A stretch of 64,000 nt of DNA, taken from positions 248,001-312,000 of the forward strand of contig NZ_LZTA01000038.1 of assembly GCF_001665875.1 (NCBI RefSeq). The letters are read 5' to 3'. Position 1 is the stretch's first letter; each line of letters begins with the position of its first letter. The notes below the pieces were generated by a model, which did no database searches, had not been told where the DNA came from, and saw only the letters and a program-made list of their open reading frames with translations. This DNA is from Mycobacterium sp. 852002-40037_SCH5390672 (lineage in GTDB: Bacteria > Actinomycetota > Actinomycetes > Mycobacteriales > Mycobacteriaceae). A program made the position numbers and the translations under genes. Positions 55,771 to 64,000 of the stretch are shown here, piece after piece.

Positions 55771-57630
55771 GTGCACCAGGAGATTCCCATCAGCAGTTTC
55801 GCCGACAAGACCTTCACTCCGCCGGCGCAGATTCGGAACTTCTGCATCATCGCCCACATCGACCACGGCAAGTCCACGCTGGCCGACCGGATGCTCCAGC
55901 TCACCGGCGTCGTCGACGAGCGGTCGATGCGCGCCCAGTACCTGGACCGGATGGACATCGAGCGCGAGCGCGGGATCACCATCAAGGCCCAGAACGTGCG
56001 CCTGCCGTGGAAAGTCGGCGACACCGATTACGTGCTGCACCTGATCGACACCCCGGGCCACGTTGACTTCACCTACGAGGTGTCACGGGCGCTGGAGGCG
56101 TGTGAGGGCGCGGTGCTGCTGGTCGACGCCGCGCAGGGCATCGAGGCGCAGACGCTGGCCAACCTCTACCTTGCGCTGGACCGCGACCTGCACATCATCC
56201 CGGTGCTGAACAAGATCGATCTGCCCGCCGCCGATCCCGATCGCTACGCCGCCGAGATCGCCCATATCATCGGCTGCGAGCCGGGCGAGGTGCTGCGTGT
56301 CTCCGGCAAGACCGGAGACGGCGTTGCCGACCTGCTCGATCACGTGGTGCGCGAGGTGCCGTCCCCGCAGGGTAAGGCCGACGCGCCGCTGCGGGCGATG
56401 ATCTTCGACTCGGTCTACGACATCTACCGTGGCGTGGTGACCTACGTTCGGGTGGTCGACGGCAAGATCACCCCGCGCGAACGCATCGCGATGATGTCCA
56501 CCGGCGCCACCCACGAACTGCTCGAGGTCGGCATCGTCTCGCCGGAGCCGAAGGCCAGCGACGGCCTGGGCGTGGGGGAGGTGGGCTACCTGATCACCGG
56601 TGTCAAGGACGTCCGCCAATCCAAGGTGGGTGACACGGTGACGACGGCACGCCACGGTGCCGCCGAAGCGCTGACCGGATACCGCGAACCCAAGCCGATG
56701 GTCTACTCGGGCCTGTATCCGGTGGACGGCTCCGACTACCCGGATCTGCGCGACGCCCTGGACAGGCTGCAGCTCAACGACGCGGCCCTGACGTACGAGC
56801 CGGAGACATCGGTGGCGTTGGGGTTCGGATTCCGTTGCGGCTTCCTGGGTCTGCTGCACATGGAGATCACCCGCGAGCGCCTGGAGCGTGAGTTCAACCT
56901 GGACCTGATTTCGACGTCGCCCAACGTCGTCTATCGCGTGGTTAAGGAGGACAACAGCGAGATCGTGGTGACCAACCCGTCGGACTGGCCGGAAGGTAAG
57001 GTCCGCGACGTCTACGAGCCGGTGGTCAAGACCACGATCATCGCGCCGAGCGAATTCATCGGCACCATCATGGAACTGTGCCAGTCGCGCCGCGGCGAGC
57101 TGGGCGGCATGGATTACCTGTCACCCGAACGGGTCGAGTTGCGCTACACGATGCCGTTGGGGGAGATCATCTTCGACTTCTTCGACTCGCTGAAGTCACG
57201 CACCCGCGGCTACGCCAGCCTGGACTACGAGGAGGCCGGCGAGCAGGAGGCCCAACTGGTCAAGGTCGACATCCTGTTGCAGGGCGAGGCGGTCGACGCC
57301 TTCAGCGCGATCGTCCACAAGGATGGGGCATCGGCGTACGGCAACAAGATGACCACCAAGCTCAAGGAGCTGATCCCTCGCCAGCAGTTCGAGGTGCCCG
57401 TCCAGGCGGCCATCGGATCGAAAATCATTGCGCGCGAGAACATTCGCGCGATCCGCAAGGACGTGTTGTCCAAGTGCTACGGCGGCGACATCACCCGTAA
57501 ACGCAAGCTTCTGGAAAAGCAGAAGGAAGGCAAGAAGCGGATGAAGACCATCGGCCGGGTCGATGTGCCGCAGGAGGCGTTCGTCGCGGCGTTGTCCTCC
57601 GACGCCGCAGGGGACAAGGGCAAAAAGTAG
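55771..57630 (+). CDS. lepA: elongation factor 4 (back-translocase)
   Basis: A 619-residue translational GTPase. G-motifs are [14 protein letters not shown] (G1), RGITI (G2), DTPGHVDF (G3), NKIDLP (G4) and SGKTGDG (G5). Later segments [38 protein letters not shown] and [20 protein letters not shown] are LepA-specific. It rescues or back-translocates stalled ribosomes. The start is given as GTG 55771; an in-frame stop at 55738 limits any upstream start. Corresponds to Rv2404c. It overlaps nothing and is followed by lppR two bases later. Confidence 0.96.
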   Translation: MHQEIPISSFADKTFTPPAQIRNFCIIAHIDHGKSTLADRMLQLTGVVDERSMRAQYLDRMDIERERGITIKAQNVRLPWKVGDTDYVLHLIDTPGHVDFTYEVSRALEACEGAVLLVDAAQGIEAQTLANLYLALDRDLHIIPVLNKIDLPAADPDRYAAEIAHIIGCEPGEVLRVSGKTGDGVADLLDHVVREVPSPQGKADAPLRAMIFDSVYDIYRGVVTYVRVVDGKITPRERIAMMSTGATHELLEVGIVSPEPKASDGLGVGEVGYLITGVKDVRQSKVGDTVTTARHGAAEALTGYREPKPMVYSGLYPVDGSDYPDLRDALDRLQLNDAALTYEPETSVALGFGFRCGFLGLLHMEITRERLEREFNLDLISTSPNVVYRVVKEDNSEIVVTNPSDWPEGKVRDVYEPVVKTTIIAPSEFIGTIMELCQSRRGELGGMDYLSPERVELRYTMPLGEIIFDFFDSLKSRTRGYASLDYEEAGEQEAQLVKVDILLQGEAVDAFSAIVHKDGASAYGNKMTTKLKELIPRQQFEVPVQAAIGSKIIARENIRAIRKDVLSKCYGGDITRKRKLLEKQKEGKKRMKTIGRVDVPQEAFVAALSSDAAGDKGKK

Positions 57631-57632
57631 CC

Positions 57633-58391
57633 ATGCGGATACCGGGGGCGACGACGGTGCTGGTGGCGGTGGCAGTGTTGGCGACGGGTTGCGGCGGGGT
57701 CGTGGCGGGCACGGCGAAGCCGGCGCCGAACCTGAAGCCGCGACCGCTCAGCGGCGCGACGGTCAAGCAGGTGCTTCTCGACGGCGCGACGCTGTCGCGG
57801 ATGCTTAATCAGACCTTCGTGGCGCGGGATCCCGCCGAATTCGGGGGGCCCGAAAAGCTTTATCAGGTCAGGCGATCGATGTCGCAGACCGGTTGCCTGG
57901 GCGTGACGGCGATGCTGCAGCAGGACGTGTACCGGTCCGCCGACGTGAAAGATGTCGCGTCGGAGTCGTGGTGGAACAACGGCGAGCCGGCGCAGGTGAT
58001 CGTGGTTGAGGAGGGCGTGGTCACCCTTCCGTCGGCCACGCAGGCCCAGGCGCTGTTCGCGCAATTCTCCCAGCAGTGGCAGCAGTGCAACGGCATGACG
58101 ACCTCGGAACAGAGCGGCCCGATCAGCACCACCAACGTCATCAGCGATGTCCGCGCCACGGAATCCACCATCGCGGCGACCAAAACCGCGACATCGATAC
58201 TGCCCAACATGCCGCCGCTGCGACCCACCCCACAGGCACGCGCCATCGGCATCAGGTCGAACTGCCTCGTCGAGGTTCAGGTGGTGTTCTTCGGCGGCCG
58301 ACGGTCCTCCGACCCGGGCTCGGCCGACATCAACTCCAGCGCCATCGACGTAGCGCACGCCTTGATGGACAAAGTCAGCGCTCTGGGCTGA
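57633..58391 (+). CDS. lppR: lipoprotein with PknH-type sensor domain
   Basis: A 252-residue lipoprotein, similar in length to LppR (Rv2403c). Signal peptide MRIPGATTVLVAVAVLATGC ends in a lipobox-like site. The rest matches the extracellular domain found in PknH, with repeated Cys pairs (TGCLG, QQCNG, SNCLVE) that probably make disulphides. It starts two bases after the lepA stop. A second gene of the same family follows. Confidence 0.87.
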   Translation: MRIPGATTVLVAVAVLATGCGGVVAGTAKPAPNLKPRPLSGATVKQVLLDGATLSRMLNQTFVARDPAEFGGPEKLYQVRRSMSQTGCLGVTAMLQQDVYRSADVKDVASESWWNNGEPAQVIVVEEGVVTLPSATQAQALFAQFSQQWQQCNGMTTSEQSGPISTTNVISDVRATESTIAATKTATSILPNMPPLRPTPQARAIGIRSNCLVEVQVVFFGGRRSSDPGSADINSSAIDVAHALMDKVSALG

Positions 58392-58473
58392 CGCCGCATC
58401 CTGGCTCACGGCCGAGACAACGCCCAGCATTACGTTGTCGCTAGTTAGCGGCCGGACAACGCACCGGAAACCG

Positions 58474-58479
58474 TAGACT
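58474..58479 (+). promoter_or_regulatory. candidate -10 for the second lppR-like gene
   Basis: TAGACT fits TANNNT and lies about 37 bases before GTG 58516, with a purine-rich ribosome site (GGGAAAGGGCGAGG) between. No matching -35. It would let the second lipoprotein be expressed separately from lepA-lppR. Confidence 0.3.
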
Positions 58480-58515
58480 GCCGACAAACGGCGTTGGGAA
58501 AGGGCGAGGCAAGAA

Positions 58516-59259
58516 GTGAAAGGCCGCTGGCGCTCGCTGGCCGCGTTGGCTGCCGTGGTGCTGGCGAGCGGGTGCGCCGAAACCACCGCTGGCACAGCAA
58601 GTCTGGCGCGCAGCGCAGGACGGGTGCCAGCCATCAAACGGGTCCTGTTCGACGGTACCGCGCTGGCACGGCTGCTCAGCCAGCCGTTCCAGCCCTACCC
58701 GCACTACTCCGAGTTCGGGGGCAGCGACAAATTGGGAACCGCTGGGGATGGCGGGGTGCCCGCCGACTGCATCGGCGTGGTCCACCTGATGCAGCGGGGA
58801 CCGTATGGCTCCGCGCCGATACAAGACACGGCCGGCGAAATGTGGGTGCACAAAGGTGATTCCGTGAAGGTCGACAGCGTCGAGGAAGGCGTCGTGGCGT
58901 TGCGGACGGCGGCGGACGCCAACGCGTTATTCGCCAAGTTCAGCGCGCAGTGGCAGAAGTGCGACGGCACCACGCTGACGATAACGCCCATCGAGGTGTA
59001 CGAATCGGACGCCATCTCCGACGTACGTGTCCTGGATTCGGTTGTCGCGGCTACGGTTTCGATGGGATCCGGCCCACACTCCGGCTTGAGGGATACCCCC
59101 ACAGCCCGGGCCCTTGGCCTCAAGGGAACCTGCTTGGTCGAGGTCACGGTCGACTTCATTCCCATCTCTAACCCAGGTGATGTGGGGAACGGCGACATCA
59201 ACACCACCGCCATCGACCTCACGCACGCGATCATGGACAAACTCGGCGCCCAGACCTGA
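58516..59259 (+). CDS. second lipoprotein with PknH-type sensor domain (lppR paralogue)
   Basis: A 247-residue lipoprotein. Signal peptide with canonical lipobox LASGC (MKGRWRSLAALAAVVLASGC). The mature part aligns with LppR: a PknH-like sensor domain with the Cys at ADCIG, QKCDG and GTCLVE, and a common ending of the AIDLTHAIMDKLGA type. The two genes are a tandem duplication. The 124 bases between them hold a possible promoter. It starts at GTG 58516. Confidence 0.82.
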   Translation: MKGRWRSLAALAAVVLASGCAETTAGTASLARSAGRVPAIKRVLFDGTALARLLSQPFQPYPHYSEFGGSDKLGTAGDGGVPADCIGVVHLMQRGPYGSAPIQDTAGEMWVHKGDSVKVDSVEEGVVALRTAADANALFAKFSAQWQKCDGTTLTITPIEVYESDAISDVRVLDSVVAATVSMGSGPHSGLRDTPTARALGLKGTCLVEVTVDFIPISNPGDVGNGDINTTAIDLTHAIMDKLGAQT

Positions 59260-59263
59260 CGCG

Positions 59264-59345
59264 TCGCCGCGCTCGCGATCGCCACTACACCTGATGGTGG
59301 TGACCCGCTTCGCCCGGCTTCGCCGCGCTCGCGATCGCCACTACA
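59264..59345. repeat. 26-bp direct repeat between convergent genes
   Basis: TCGCCGCGCTCGCGATCGCC followed by ACTACA occurs at 59264-59289 and again at 59320-59345 (period 56). The second copy supplies the TAG stop of the convergent trehalase gene. It resembles GC-rich interspersed repeats found at the ends of genes in mycobacteria. No function assigned. Confidence 0.7.
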
Positions 59346-61389
59346 TCGGTGCGTTGGCGGGCTGGAACATCCCGGAGCCGTCGGCTTCCTCCTCGGCGCG
59401 GATCACGTGCACCACCGCATTGATCAGCGCCAGGTGGGTGAACGCCTGCGGGAAGTTGCCCAGCTGCCGGCCGGTGCGCGGCTCGATCTCCTCGGCGTAG
59501 AGGTGCAACGGGCTGGCGTAGGACAGCAGCCGCTCACACAGGCGTTTGGCGCGCCGGACCTCCCCGATCTCGACCAGCGCTGACACCAGCCAGAACGAGC
59601 AGATCGTGAAGGTGCCCTCCTCGCCGGACAGCCCGTCGTCGGTTTCCTCGACCCGGTAGCGCAGCACCAGGCCCTCCTGGGTGAGTTCGTCGGCGATCGC
59701 CAGGACGGTGTTTCGCACCCGCGGGTCATCCGGCGGCAAGAACCGCGTCAGCACCACCAACAGCAGCGAGGCGTCCAGCGCGTCGCTGCCATAGCGCTGG
59801 GTGAGCACCCCGCGGGAGTCCACGCCGTGCTGCAGGATGTCGTTCTTGATCTCCTCGGCGATGCCCCGCCACTGCTGGGCATAGCTTTTCTCGCCCTGCC
59901 GTTCGGCGAGTTTGGCCCCGCGGTCGAGCGCCACCCAGCACATCACCTTCGACGACGTGAAGTGCTGCGGTTCCCCGCGCACCTCCCAGATCCCGCGGTC
60001 CGGCTCGCGCCAGTGCTTGATCGCCTCTTCCACTTGCTTTTTCAGCACCGGCCACAACGACTCCGGGACTTGCTCGCGCGACTTGGCGTGCAGGTAGAAG
60101 GAGTCCAGGATGGAGCCCCAGATGTCGTGCTGGATCTGGTCGTAGGCGCCGTTGCCGATTCGCACCGGCCGGGCATGGTCATAGCCGGACAGGTGATGCA
60201 GCTCTTCTTCAACCAGGCTGCGCTCGCCACCCACGCCGTACATCACCTGCAGCGGATGGCGCTCGTTGTGGTTGGCCCCGGAGACGTCGGCGATGAAGGC
60301 GAAGAAGTCGTCGGCCTCGCGGTCCAGCCCGAGCGTGTACAGACCCCACAGCGCGAACGTGGAGTCGCGCACCCAGGCGTAGCGATAATCCCAGTTGCGT
60401 TCGCCCTGCGGTGTTTCCGGCAGCGACGTGGTGCTGGCGGCCAGCAGCGCACCGGTGGGCGAGTAGGTGAGGCCCTTCAACGTCAGCGCACTGCGCTGCA
60501 GGTACGCCCGCCAGGGGTGGTCGGGGAAGTTACCGATGTTGATCCACTGCCGCCAGCACTCGGTGGTCTGCCACATCTTGTCGGCGGCTTCCTGGTAGGT
60601 CTGCGGCGCCGGGTGCTTGGTCCAGCTCAGGGCGACGAACACGTCGTCGCCCTCCTTCATCCGGGTGCGTGCGCGTGCCTCCCGACCTTCCAGCCCGATC
60701 CGCAGGTTGGAGGTGAGCCGCAACGTCGGATGGGCGTCGGGTTCCTTGGTGGCGCGTGCGACGGCCTCGCCGTACGCGTTGGCGGAGTACTCCCAGGTGG
60801 CGCCGACGCGGTGGTAGTCGAACGCCGGCTCGCAGCTCATCATCAGTTCGACGGTGCCGCTGACGCAGCGCACCGTGCGCAGCAGAATGTGCTCGGCATC
60901 CCAGTCCATCGGGGTGCGCCGATGCGTCCGCGACCGCCGCTCCAGGTCGTGCCAGGGGCCCATGACCAGCGCATCACGCACGATCAGCCACCCGGTATGG
61001 GTCTGCCAGGTGGTTTCCATGATGAGGCTGCCCGGCAGGTACCTGCGGGCCGAGGGCACCGAGACGCCGTAGGGACCCAGCCGGAAATGACCGGCGCTGC
61101 GGTCCAAGATTGCCCCGAACACGCTGGGGGAGTCCGGCCGGGGCACGCACAGCCATTCCACCGACCCGGCGGGAGAAATCAGGCAGGTGGTTTCCCAGTC
61201 CGACAAGAACGCATAGTCGGCGATCGGCGGAAACGGGTTCCTCAGGCCCGCGCTGGGAGCAAGGGGTCCGGGCGTGCGCAAGTCGATGGACGACGACATC
61301 GACGTGGTGGGGGCACCTTGGAACGCTTCGTCGGGCATGGCTTCGCCCGGTTGGGCCGGTTGGTCTTCGGGCTGGGCATGCAGAACCAT
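59341..61389 (-). CDS. GH15-family trehalase
   Basis: Up to 682 residues from ATG 61389; a start at 61338 (MPDEAFQGAPTT) would give 665, nearer the family. The GH15 catalytic domain is seen in NWDYRYAWVRDSTFALWGL, GAYDQIQHDIWGSILDSF and SGEEGTFTICSFWLVSAL, the last with a catalytic Glu. The Rv2402/MSMEG_4535-type enzyme hydrolyses trehalose to glucose and depends on phosphate and magnesium. In this window it is of added interest because trehalose is also the core of the polyphleate lipid. It lies 62 bases downstream of the monooxygenase gene. Confidence 0.87.
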   Translation of the reverse strand: MVLHAQPEDQPAQPGEAMPDEAFQGAPTTSMSSSIDLRTPGPLAPSAGLRNPFPPIADYAFLSDWETTCLISPAGSVEWLCVPRPDSPSVFGAILDRSAGHFRLGPYGVSVPSARRYLPGSLIMETTWQTHTGWLIVRDALVMGPWHDLERRSRTHRRTPMDWDAEHILLRTVRCVSGTVELMMSCEPAFDYHRVGATWEYSANAYGEAVARATKEPDAHPTLRLTSNLRIGLEGREARARTRMKEGDDVFVALSWTKHPAPQTYQEAADKMWQTTECWRQWINIGNFPDHPWRAYLQRSALTLKGLTYSPTGALLAASTTSLPETPQGERNWDYRYAWVRDSTFALWGLYTLGLDREADDFFAFIADVSGANHNERHPLQVMYGVGGERSLVEEELHHLSGYDHARPVRIGNGAYDQIQHDIWGSILDSFYLHAKSREQVPESLWPVLKKQVEEAIKHWREPDRGIWEVRGEPQHFTSSKVMCWVALDRGAKLAERQGEKSYAQQWRGIAEEIKNDILQHGVDSRGVLTQRYGSDALDASLLLVVLTRFLPPDDPRVRNTVLAIADELTQEGLVLRYRVEETDDGLSGEEGTFTICSFWLVSALVEIGEVRRAKRLCERLLSYASPLHLYAEEIEPRTGRQLGNFPQAFTHLALINAVVHVIRAEEEADGSGMFQPANAPM

Positions 61390-61451
61390 CTGGACATCAT
61401 CGACGCTCAGCGGTCGCGCGTCCAACGTTTCGCCGAGGTGGCGTGGCGCGC

Positions 61452-62696
61452 CTATCCGCTGCGTCTGGCGTATCCGGGGGCGTGTTCGGGCAGCGGGCCG
61501 ATGGCGACCAGGTAGCCGACCAGTCGCCGCAAGACGGCGAAGTGGCCGACCAGCTTCACCCCCGCCGGGGCGCGCTGCTGGGTTCCGGCCACCGCCGCCG
61601 CGATGACCTTGGCATGGATCATTCGTTGCGCACCTTGCAGCATGGCCGTCGGGATCCAGCGGCGCCCTTGCACCCGTGCCAGCTGCCGGGTGGAAACCCG
61701 CCCCGCGCGCAGCGGGCCGGCCAGGATGCGCGCCGCGGCCACCGCGTCGGCCACCGCGAGGTTGATGCCGATACCCCCGACCGGCGACATCGCGTGCGCG
61801 GCGTCGCCGATGCACAGCACCCCGTCGGCATACCAGCGCGGCAACCGATTCAGTTGCACATCAAGCAGTTTCACGTCGTCGAACGACGTCAGTGTGTCGA
61901 CCCGGTCAGAGACCCAGGGCACCATGCTGACCAGTGCGCGGTGTAGCGCCTCGATGCCTTGGGCCCGCAGCTGCGTGTCGGTTCCCTTCGGAATGATGTA
62001 GGCGATCTGGTAGTACTCGCCGCGGTCGATCACGATCGTTGCGTGCCCGGCGCGCAGCACGCCGCCCAGTCCGCCGGGGTCGCCGGGATGGCGTGGCAGC
62101 CGGAACCACCACACGTCCATGGGCGCGCCGAAGCTGTGCGGCCTCAGCCCCACCGCGGAGCGCACCGTCGACGAGCGACCGTCGCAGGCCACCGTCAACG
62201 CGGCGCGCATCTCTTTGACCTCGCCACTCTGCTCGCGGTACTTGACGCCGACGATCCGGTCGTGTCCCGCCCGACCGTCCGGATCGCGAATCACCCCGAT
62301 GACCTCGGTGCTGCGCAATAACCGAAAACTGGGTTCGGTCTGGGCGGCGGTCGCCAGCATCTCCAGGAAGTCCCACTGGGGTACCAGGGCGATGTGTTGG
62401 TGTGCGCCCGGAAGGTGGGTCAGGTCGAGTGCCACCGGCTGGTTCTGGATCTCCATGCGAACGCTGTCAATCAGGCGATGCGGAAGCTGCTTGAACTGCG
62501 ACGCCAGACCCAGCTCGTCGAGCAGCCGCAACGTGCTCGCGTGCACCGTGTCTCCGCGGAAGTCGCGCAGGAAGTCGGCGTGCTTTTCCATCACCGTGAC
62601 GTCGATGCCGGCGCGGGCTAACAGCAGGCCAAGCACCATGCCCGCCGGTCCGCCTCCGGCAATCAAGCAGGTCGTGTCGACCGGTGGGACTGTCAT
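61452..62696 (-). CDS. FAD-dependent monooxygenase
   Basis: A 414-residue class A flavoprotein monooxygenase. The FAD motif GGGPAGM is at the N-terminus, DGRSS near residue 170, and GDAAHAMSPVGGIGINLAVADA near residue 290. It probably hydroxylates an aromatic or polyketide-like substrate with NAD(P)H; the substrate is not predictable. The start is MTVPPVDTTC at 62696. It shares direction with the trehalase gene and may be its upstream operon partner. Confidence 0.87.
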   Translation of the reverse strand: MTVPPVDTTCLIAGGGPAGMVLGLLLARAGIDVTVMEKHADFLRDFRGDTVHASTLRLLDELGLASQFKQLPHRLIDSVRMEIQNQPVALDLTHLPGAHQHIALVPQWDFLEMLATAAQTEPSFRLLRSTEVIGVIRDPDGRAGHDRIVGVKYREQSGEVKEMRAALTVACDGRSSTVRSAVGLRPHSFGAPMDVWWFRLPRHPGDPGGLGGVLRAGHATIVIDRGEYYQIAYIIPKGTDTQLRAQGIEALHRALVSMVPWVSDRVDTLTSFDDVKLLDVQLNRLPRWYADGVLCIGDAAHAMSPVGGIGINLAVADAVAAARILAGPLRAGRVSTRQLARVQGRRWIPTAMLQGAQRMIHAKVIAAAVAGTQQRAPAGVKLVGHFAVLRRLVGYLVAIGPLPEHAPGYARRSG

Positions 62697-62749
62697 GCGC
62701 CGATCTTCACACATTGGTCTTCGGCAGCCGGGCCGAATAGGGTGAGTCC

Positions 62750-62944
62750 GTGAACGCGTTCCTCAATTGGTGGGACGGCAACGAGCTATGGCTTTCGGGG
62801 CTTCCTTTCGTACTGCAGGCCATGGTGGTGATGCCGGTGGTGCTGGCGGTGGCCTACGCCACGGCGGCCCTGCTGGATGGTCTGCTCGGCAAGGGCATCG
62901 AGCTGATGCGCCGAACCCGCCACGCCGACGGGACCTCCGGGTAG
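62750..62944 (+). CDS. 64-residue single-helix membrane protein
   Basis: Starts GTG 62750 (MNAFLNWWDGNELWLSG), with a single hydrophobic helix near residues 17-45 and a basic end. It resembles the small membrane protein annotated near Rv2401 in M. tuberculosis. Function unknown. It is divergent from the monooxygenase gene. Confidence 0.65.
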   Translation: MNAFLNWWDGNELWLSGLPFVLQAMVVMPVVLAVAYATAALLDGLLGKGIELMRRTRHADGTSG

Positions 62945-62949
62945 CGCCC

Positions 62950-63039
62950 ATGCCCCGGTCCCACGTGACGCTGATTCTCGTCATCCTGGTGGCGCTGGTG
63001 GTCGTCACGTGGTTGGTAACCCATTCGATGCACGGCTGA
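62950..63039 (+). CDS. 29-residue membrane micropeptide (candidate)
   Basis: ATG 62950 opens a frame encoding MPRSHVTLILVILVALVVVT and nine more residues (WLVTHSMHG), a single membrane helix with a basic start. It begins five bases after the stop of the 64-residue membrane gene, so it could be co-translated. No clear Shine-Dalgarno sequence beyond the preceding gene. Confidence 0.4.
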   Translation: MPRSHVTLILVILVALVVVTWLVTHSMHG

Positions 63040-63090
63040 CGGCATGGCCCGTTTACTCCCCACCGGCGCGGTGGCGGCAACCTCAATTCC

Positions 63091-63099
63091 TGTTAGGCT
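63091..63099 (+). promoter_or_regulatory. extended -10 promoter for the Cys leader and subI
   Basis: TGT-TAGGCT is an extended -10 (TGN followed by TANNNT). The hexamer 63094-63099 ends 7 bases before ATG 63107, so the transcript should start at that A and be leaderless. The -35 region is poor, as is usual with extended -10 promoters. Confidence 0.6.
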
Positions 63100-63106
63100 T
63101 CCCGCC

Positions 63107-63163
63107 ATGCGCGTTGCCATTGGCATTCCCGGGTGCTATGCCCTCGTGCACTGTTGTCGCTGA
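63107..63163 (+). CDS. leaderless Cys-rich leader peptide upstream of subI
   Basis: An 18-codon frame encoding MRVAIGIPGCYALVHCCR: Cys at position 10 and a Cys pair at 16-17 just before the stop. It opens directly at the predicted transcription start. Known polycysteine leaderless frames in mycobacteria attenuate sulfur-acquisition operons in response to cysteine. Upstream of the sulfate-binding lipoprotein gene, this fits exactly. The 114-base segment after it can pair with the subI ribosome site. Confidence 0.7.
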   Translation: MRVAIGIPGCYALVHCCR

Positions 63164-63221
63164 CTCCCAAACCCGTGCGCGGTCTGGTCTGGAGTTTTCG
63201 AATTCTCCTGAAGTAATAGGT

Positions 63222-63272
63222 GCCTTTCCGCAGAAACGGGACGCAAATCCCATACGTTCCGCACCGGAAGGC
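63222..63272 (+). promoter_or_regulatory. candidate anti-Shine-Dalgarno attenuator helix
   Basis: GCCTTTCCG (63222-63230) can pair with CGGAAGGC (63265-63272) with one bulged base, hiding the GGAAGG that serves the subI start. A competing GGTGC/GCACC pairing (63219-63223 with 63261-63265) and an upstream GGAG/CTCC hairpin (63191-63208) offer alternatives. A ribosome stalled at the Cys codons could change which forms. Confidence 0.5.
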
Positions 63273-63277
63273 CCTCA

Positions 63278-64000
63278 ATGGACACAAGGACCGCATTGCG
63301 CTGGCGGCCCGTCCTCGCCCTTGCCCTGATTGCCGGCCTCACCGCCGGATGCTCCGGTGGCGCCAGTGATGCCGTCGGCGGCGGTGGGCTGGCCAACGCG
63401 CGCACGAGCATCACCCTGGTCGCCTACTCGGTCCCAGAACCCGGTTGGAGCAAGATAATTCCCGCGTTCAATGCCTCCGACGAGGGCAAGGGCGTGCAAG
63501 TCGTCACCTCCTACGGGGCCTCCGGTGATCAGTCCCGCGGGGTTGTCGACGGCAAGCCGGCCGACGTCGTGAACTTCTCCGTCGAACCCGACATCGCTCG
63601 ACTGGTTAAGGCCGGCAAGGTTTCCAAGGACTGGAATGCCGACGCCACCAAGGGAATTCCATTCGGCTCGGTCGTCACGTTGGTGGTGCGGAAGGGAAAT
63701 CCGAAGAACATCAAGGACTGGGATGACCTGCTGCGGCCCGGCGTAGAGGTCATCACACCCAGCCCGCTGAGTTCCGGATCGGCCAAGTGGAATCTGCTCG
63801 CGCCGTACGCCGTCAAGAGCGAAGGCGGCGCCCACAGCGATGCCGGTGTGGATTTCATCAAGAAGTTGGTGACCGAACACGTCAAACTGCGCCCCGGATC
63901 GGGACGGGAAGCCACCGATGTCTTCGTCCAGGGCAGCGGTGACGTATTGATCAGCTACGAGAACGAGGCCATCGCCACCGAACGGGCGGGCAAGCCCGTC
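63278..64000 (+). CDS. subI: sulfate-binding lipoprotein (partial, runs off window)
   Basis: 241 codons seen; the gene continues past the window end. The lipoprotein signal peptide ends LTAGC, and the mature part carries the sulfate-binding protein fold (ITLVAYSVPEPGWSKIIPAF, VTSYGASGDQSR, NFSVEPDIARL, ITPSPLSSGSAKWNLLAPYA). It delivers sulfate to the CysTWA ABC transporter for cysteine synthesis. Corresponds to Rv2400c, which heads the subI-cysT-cysW-cysA operon in M. tuberculosis. GGAAGG lies 6 bases before the ATG, and a Cys-rich leader frame lies 114 bases upstream. Confidence 0.94.
   Translation, partial: MDTRTALRWRPVLALALIAGLTAGCSGGASDAVGGGGLANARTSITLVAYSVPEPGWSKIIPAFNASDEGKGVQVVTSYGASGDQSRGVVDGKPADVVNFSVEPDIARLVKAGKVSKDWNADATKGIPFGSVVTLVVRKGNPKNIKDWDDLLRPGVEVITPSPLSSGSAKWNLLAPYAVKSEGGAHSDAGVDFIKKLVTEHVKLRPGSGREATDVFVQGSGDVLISYENEAIATERAGKPV

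Noticed and set aside
59275..59282. HIP1-like GCGATCGC octamer
   Set aside because: A GC-rich palindrome expected by chance in this genome and part of the larger direct repeat.

Overview
The window is high-GC, densely coded DNA from a non-tuberculous Mycobacterium. Gene order outside the inserted block follows the M. tuberculosis stretch Rv2439c (proB) to Rv2400c (subI), read in the opposite direction. Familiar M. tuberculosis neighbours are missing: no PE25/PPE41 or ahpC/ahpD beside proA, no eis after degV, no PE24. In the place where eis would sit there is a large lipid locus. This argues against the M. tuberculosis complex and fits a species able to make trehalose polyphleates; the species itself cannot be named from the sequence alone.

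Layout. 1-5857: the end of proB, a TetR/P450 divergent pair with a clear operator, a sirtuin, an isochorismatase-fold hydrolase and NAD synthetase nadE. 5913-11170: a small membrane protein, ribokinase, and a receptor-type class III cyclase homologue coupled (TGATG) to an MscS channel carrying a cyclic-nucleotide-binding domain. 11215-18363: proA, a MoxR/VWA pair, then nadD-rsfS-gpgP-octT linked by overlaps, then degV. Between octT and degV lies a tandem MIRU-type repeat with chained tiny reading frames.

18360-42476: the accessory lipid region. The core (pks on +; papA3, mmpL10, a PE-PPE-domain protein, fadD23-like and a GAP-like gene on -) has the order I recall for the trehalose polyphleate locus of M. 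abscessus and M. smegmatis. The PKS is bimodular: KS-AT-KR-ACP followed by KS-AT-DH-ER-KR-ACP. Downstream on the minus strand are a dihydrodipicolinate-reductase-like enzyme and an MmpS/MmpL pair. 42479-45188 holds an F420-type flavin-fold protein and two acyl-CoA dehydrogenase subunits.

45389-62944: comEA, a short comEC, holA, rpsT, a circularly permuted ATP-grasp/alpha-E/transglutaminase operon, a membrane protein, a metallo-beta-lactamase-fold protein, a CBS protein, a PemK-like protein, lepA, two tandem lppR-type lipoproteins, a GH15 trehalase, a flavin monooxygenase and small membrane proteins. 63107-64000: a leaderless 18-codon reading frame rich in Cys codons precedes the sulfate-binding lipoprotein gene subI, which runs off the window. 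It has the form of a cysteine-sensing attenuator.

No stretch longer than 300 bases lacks a gene. I saw no tRNA, rRNA, CRISPR array, prophage or insertion sequence.
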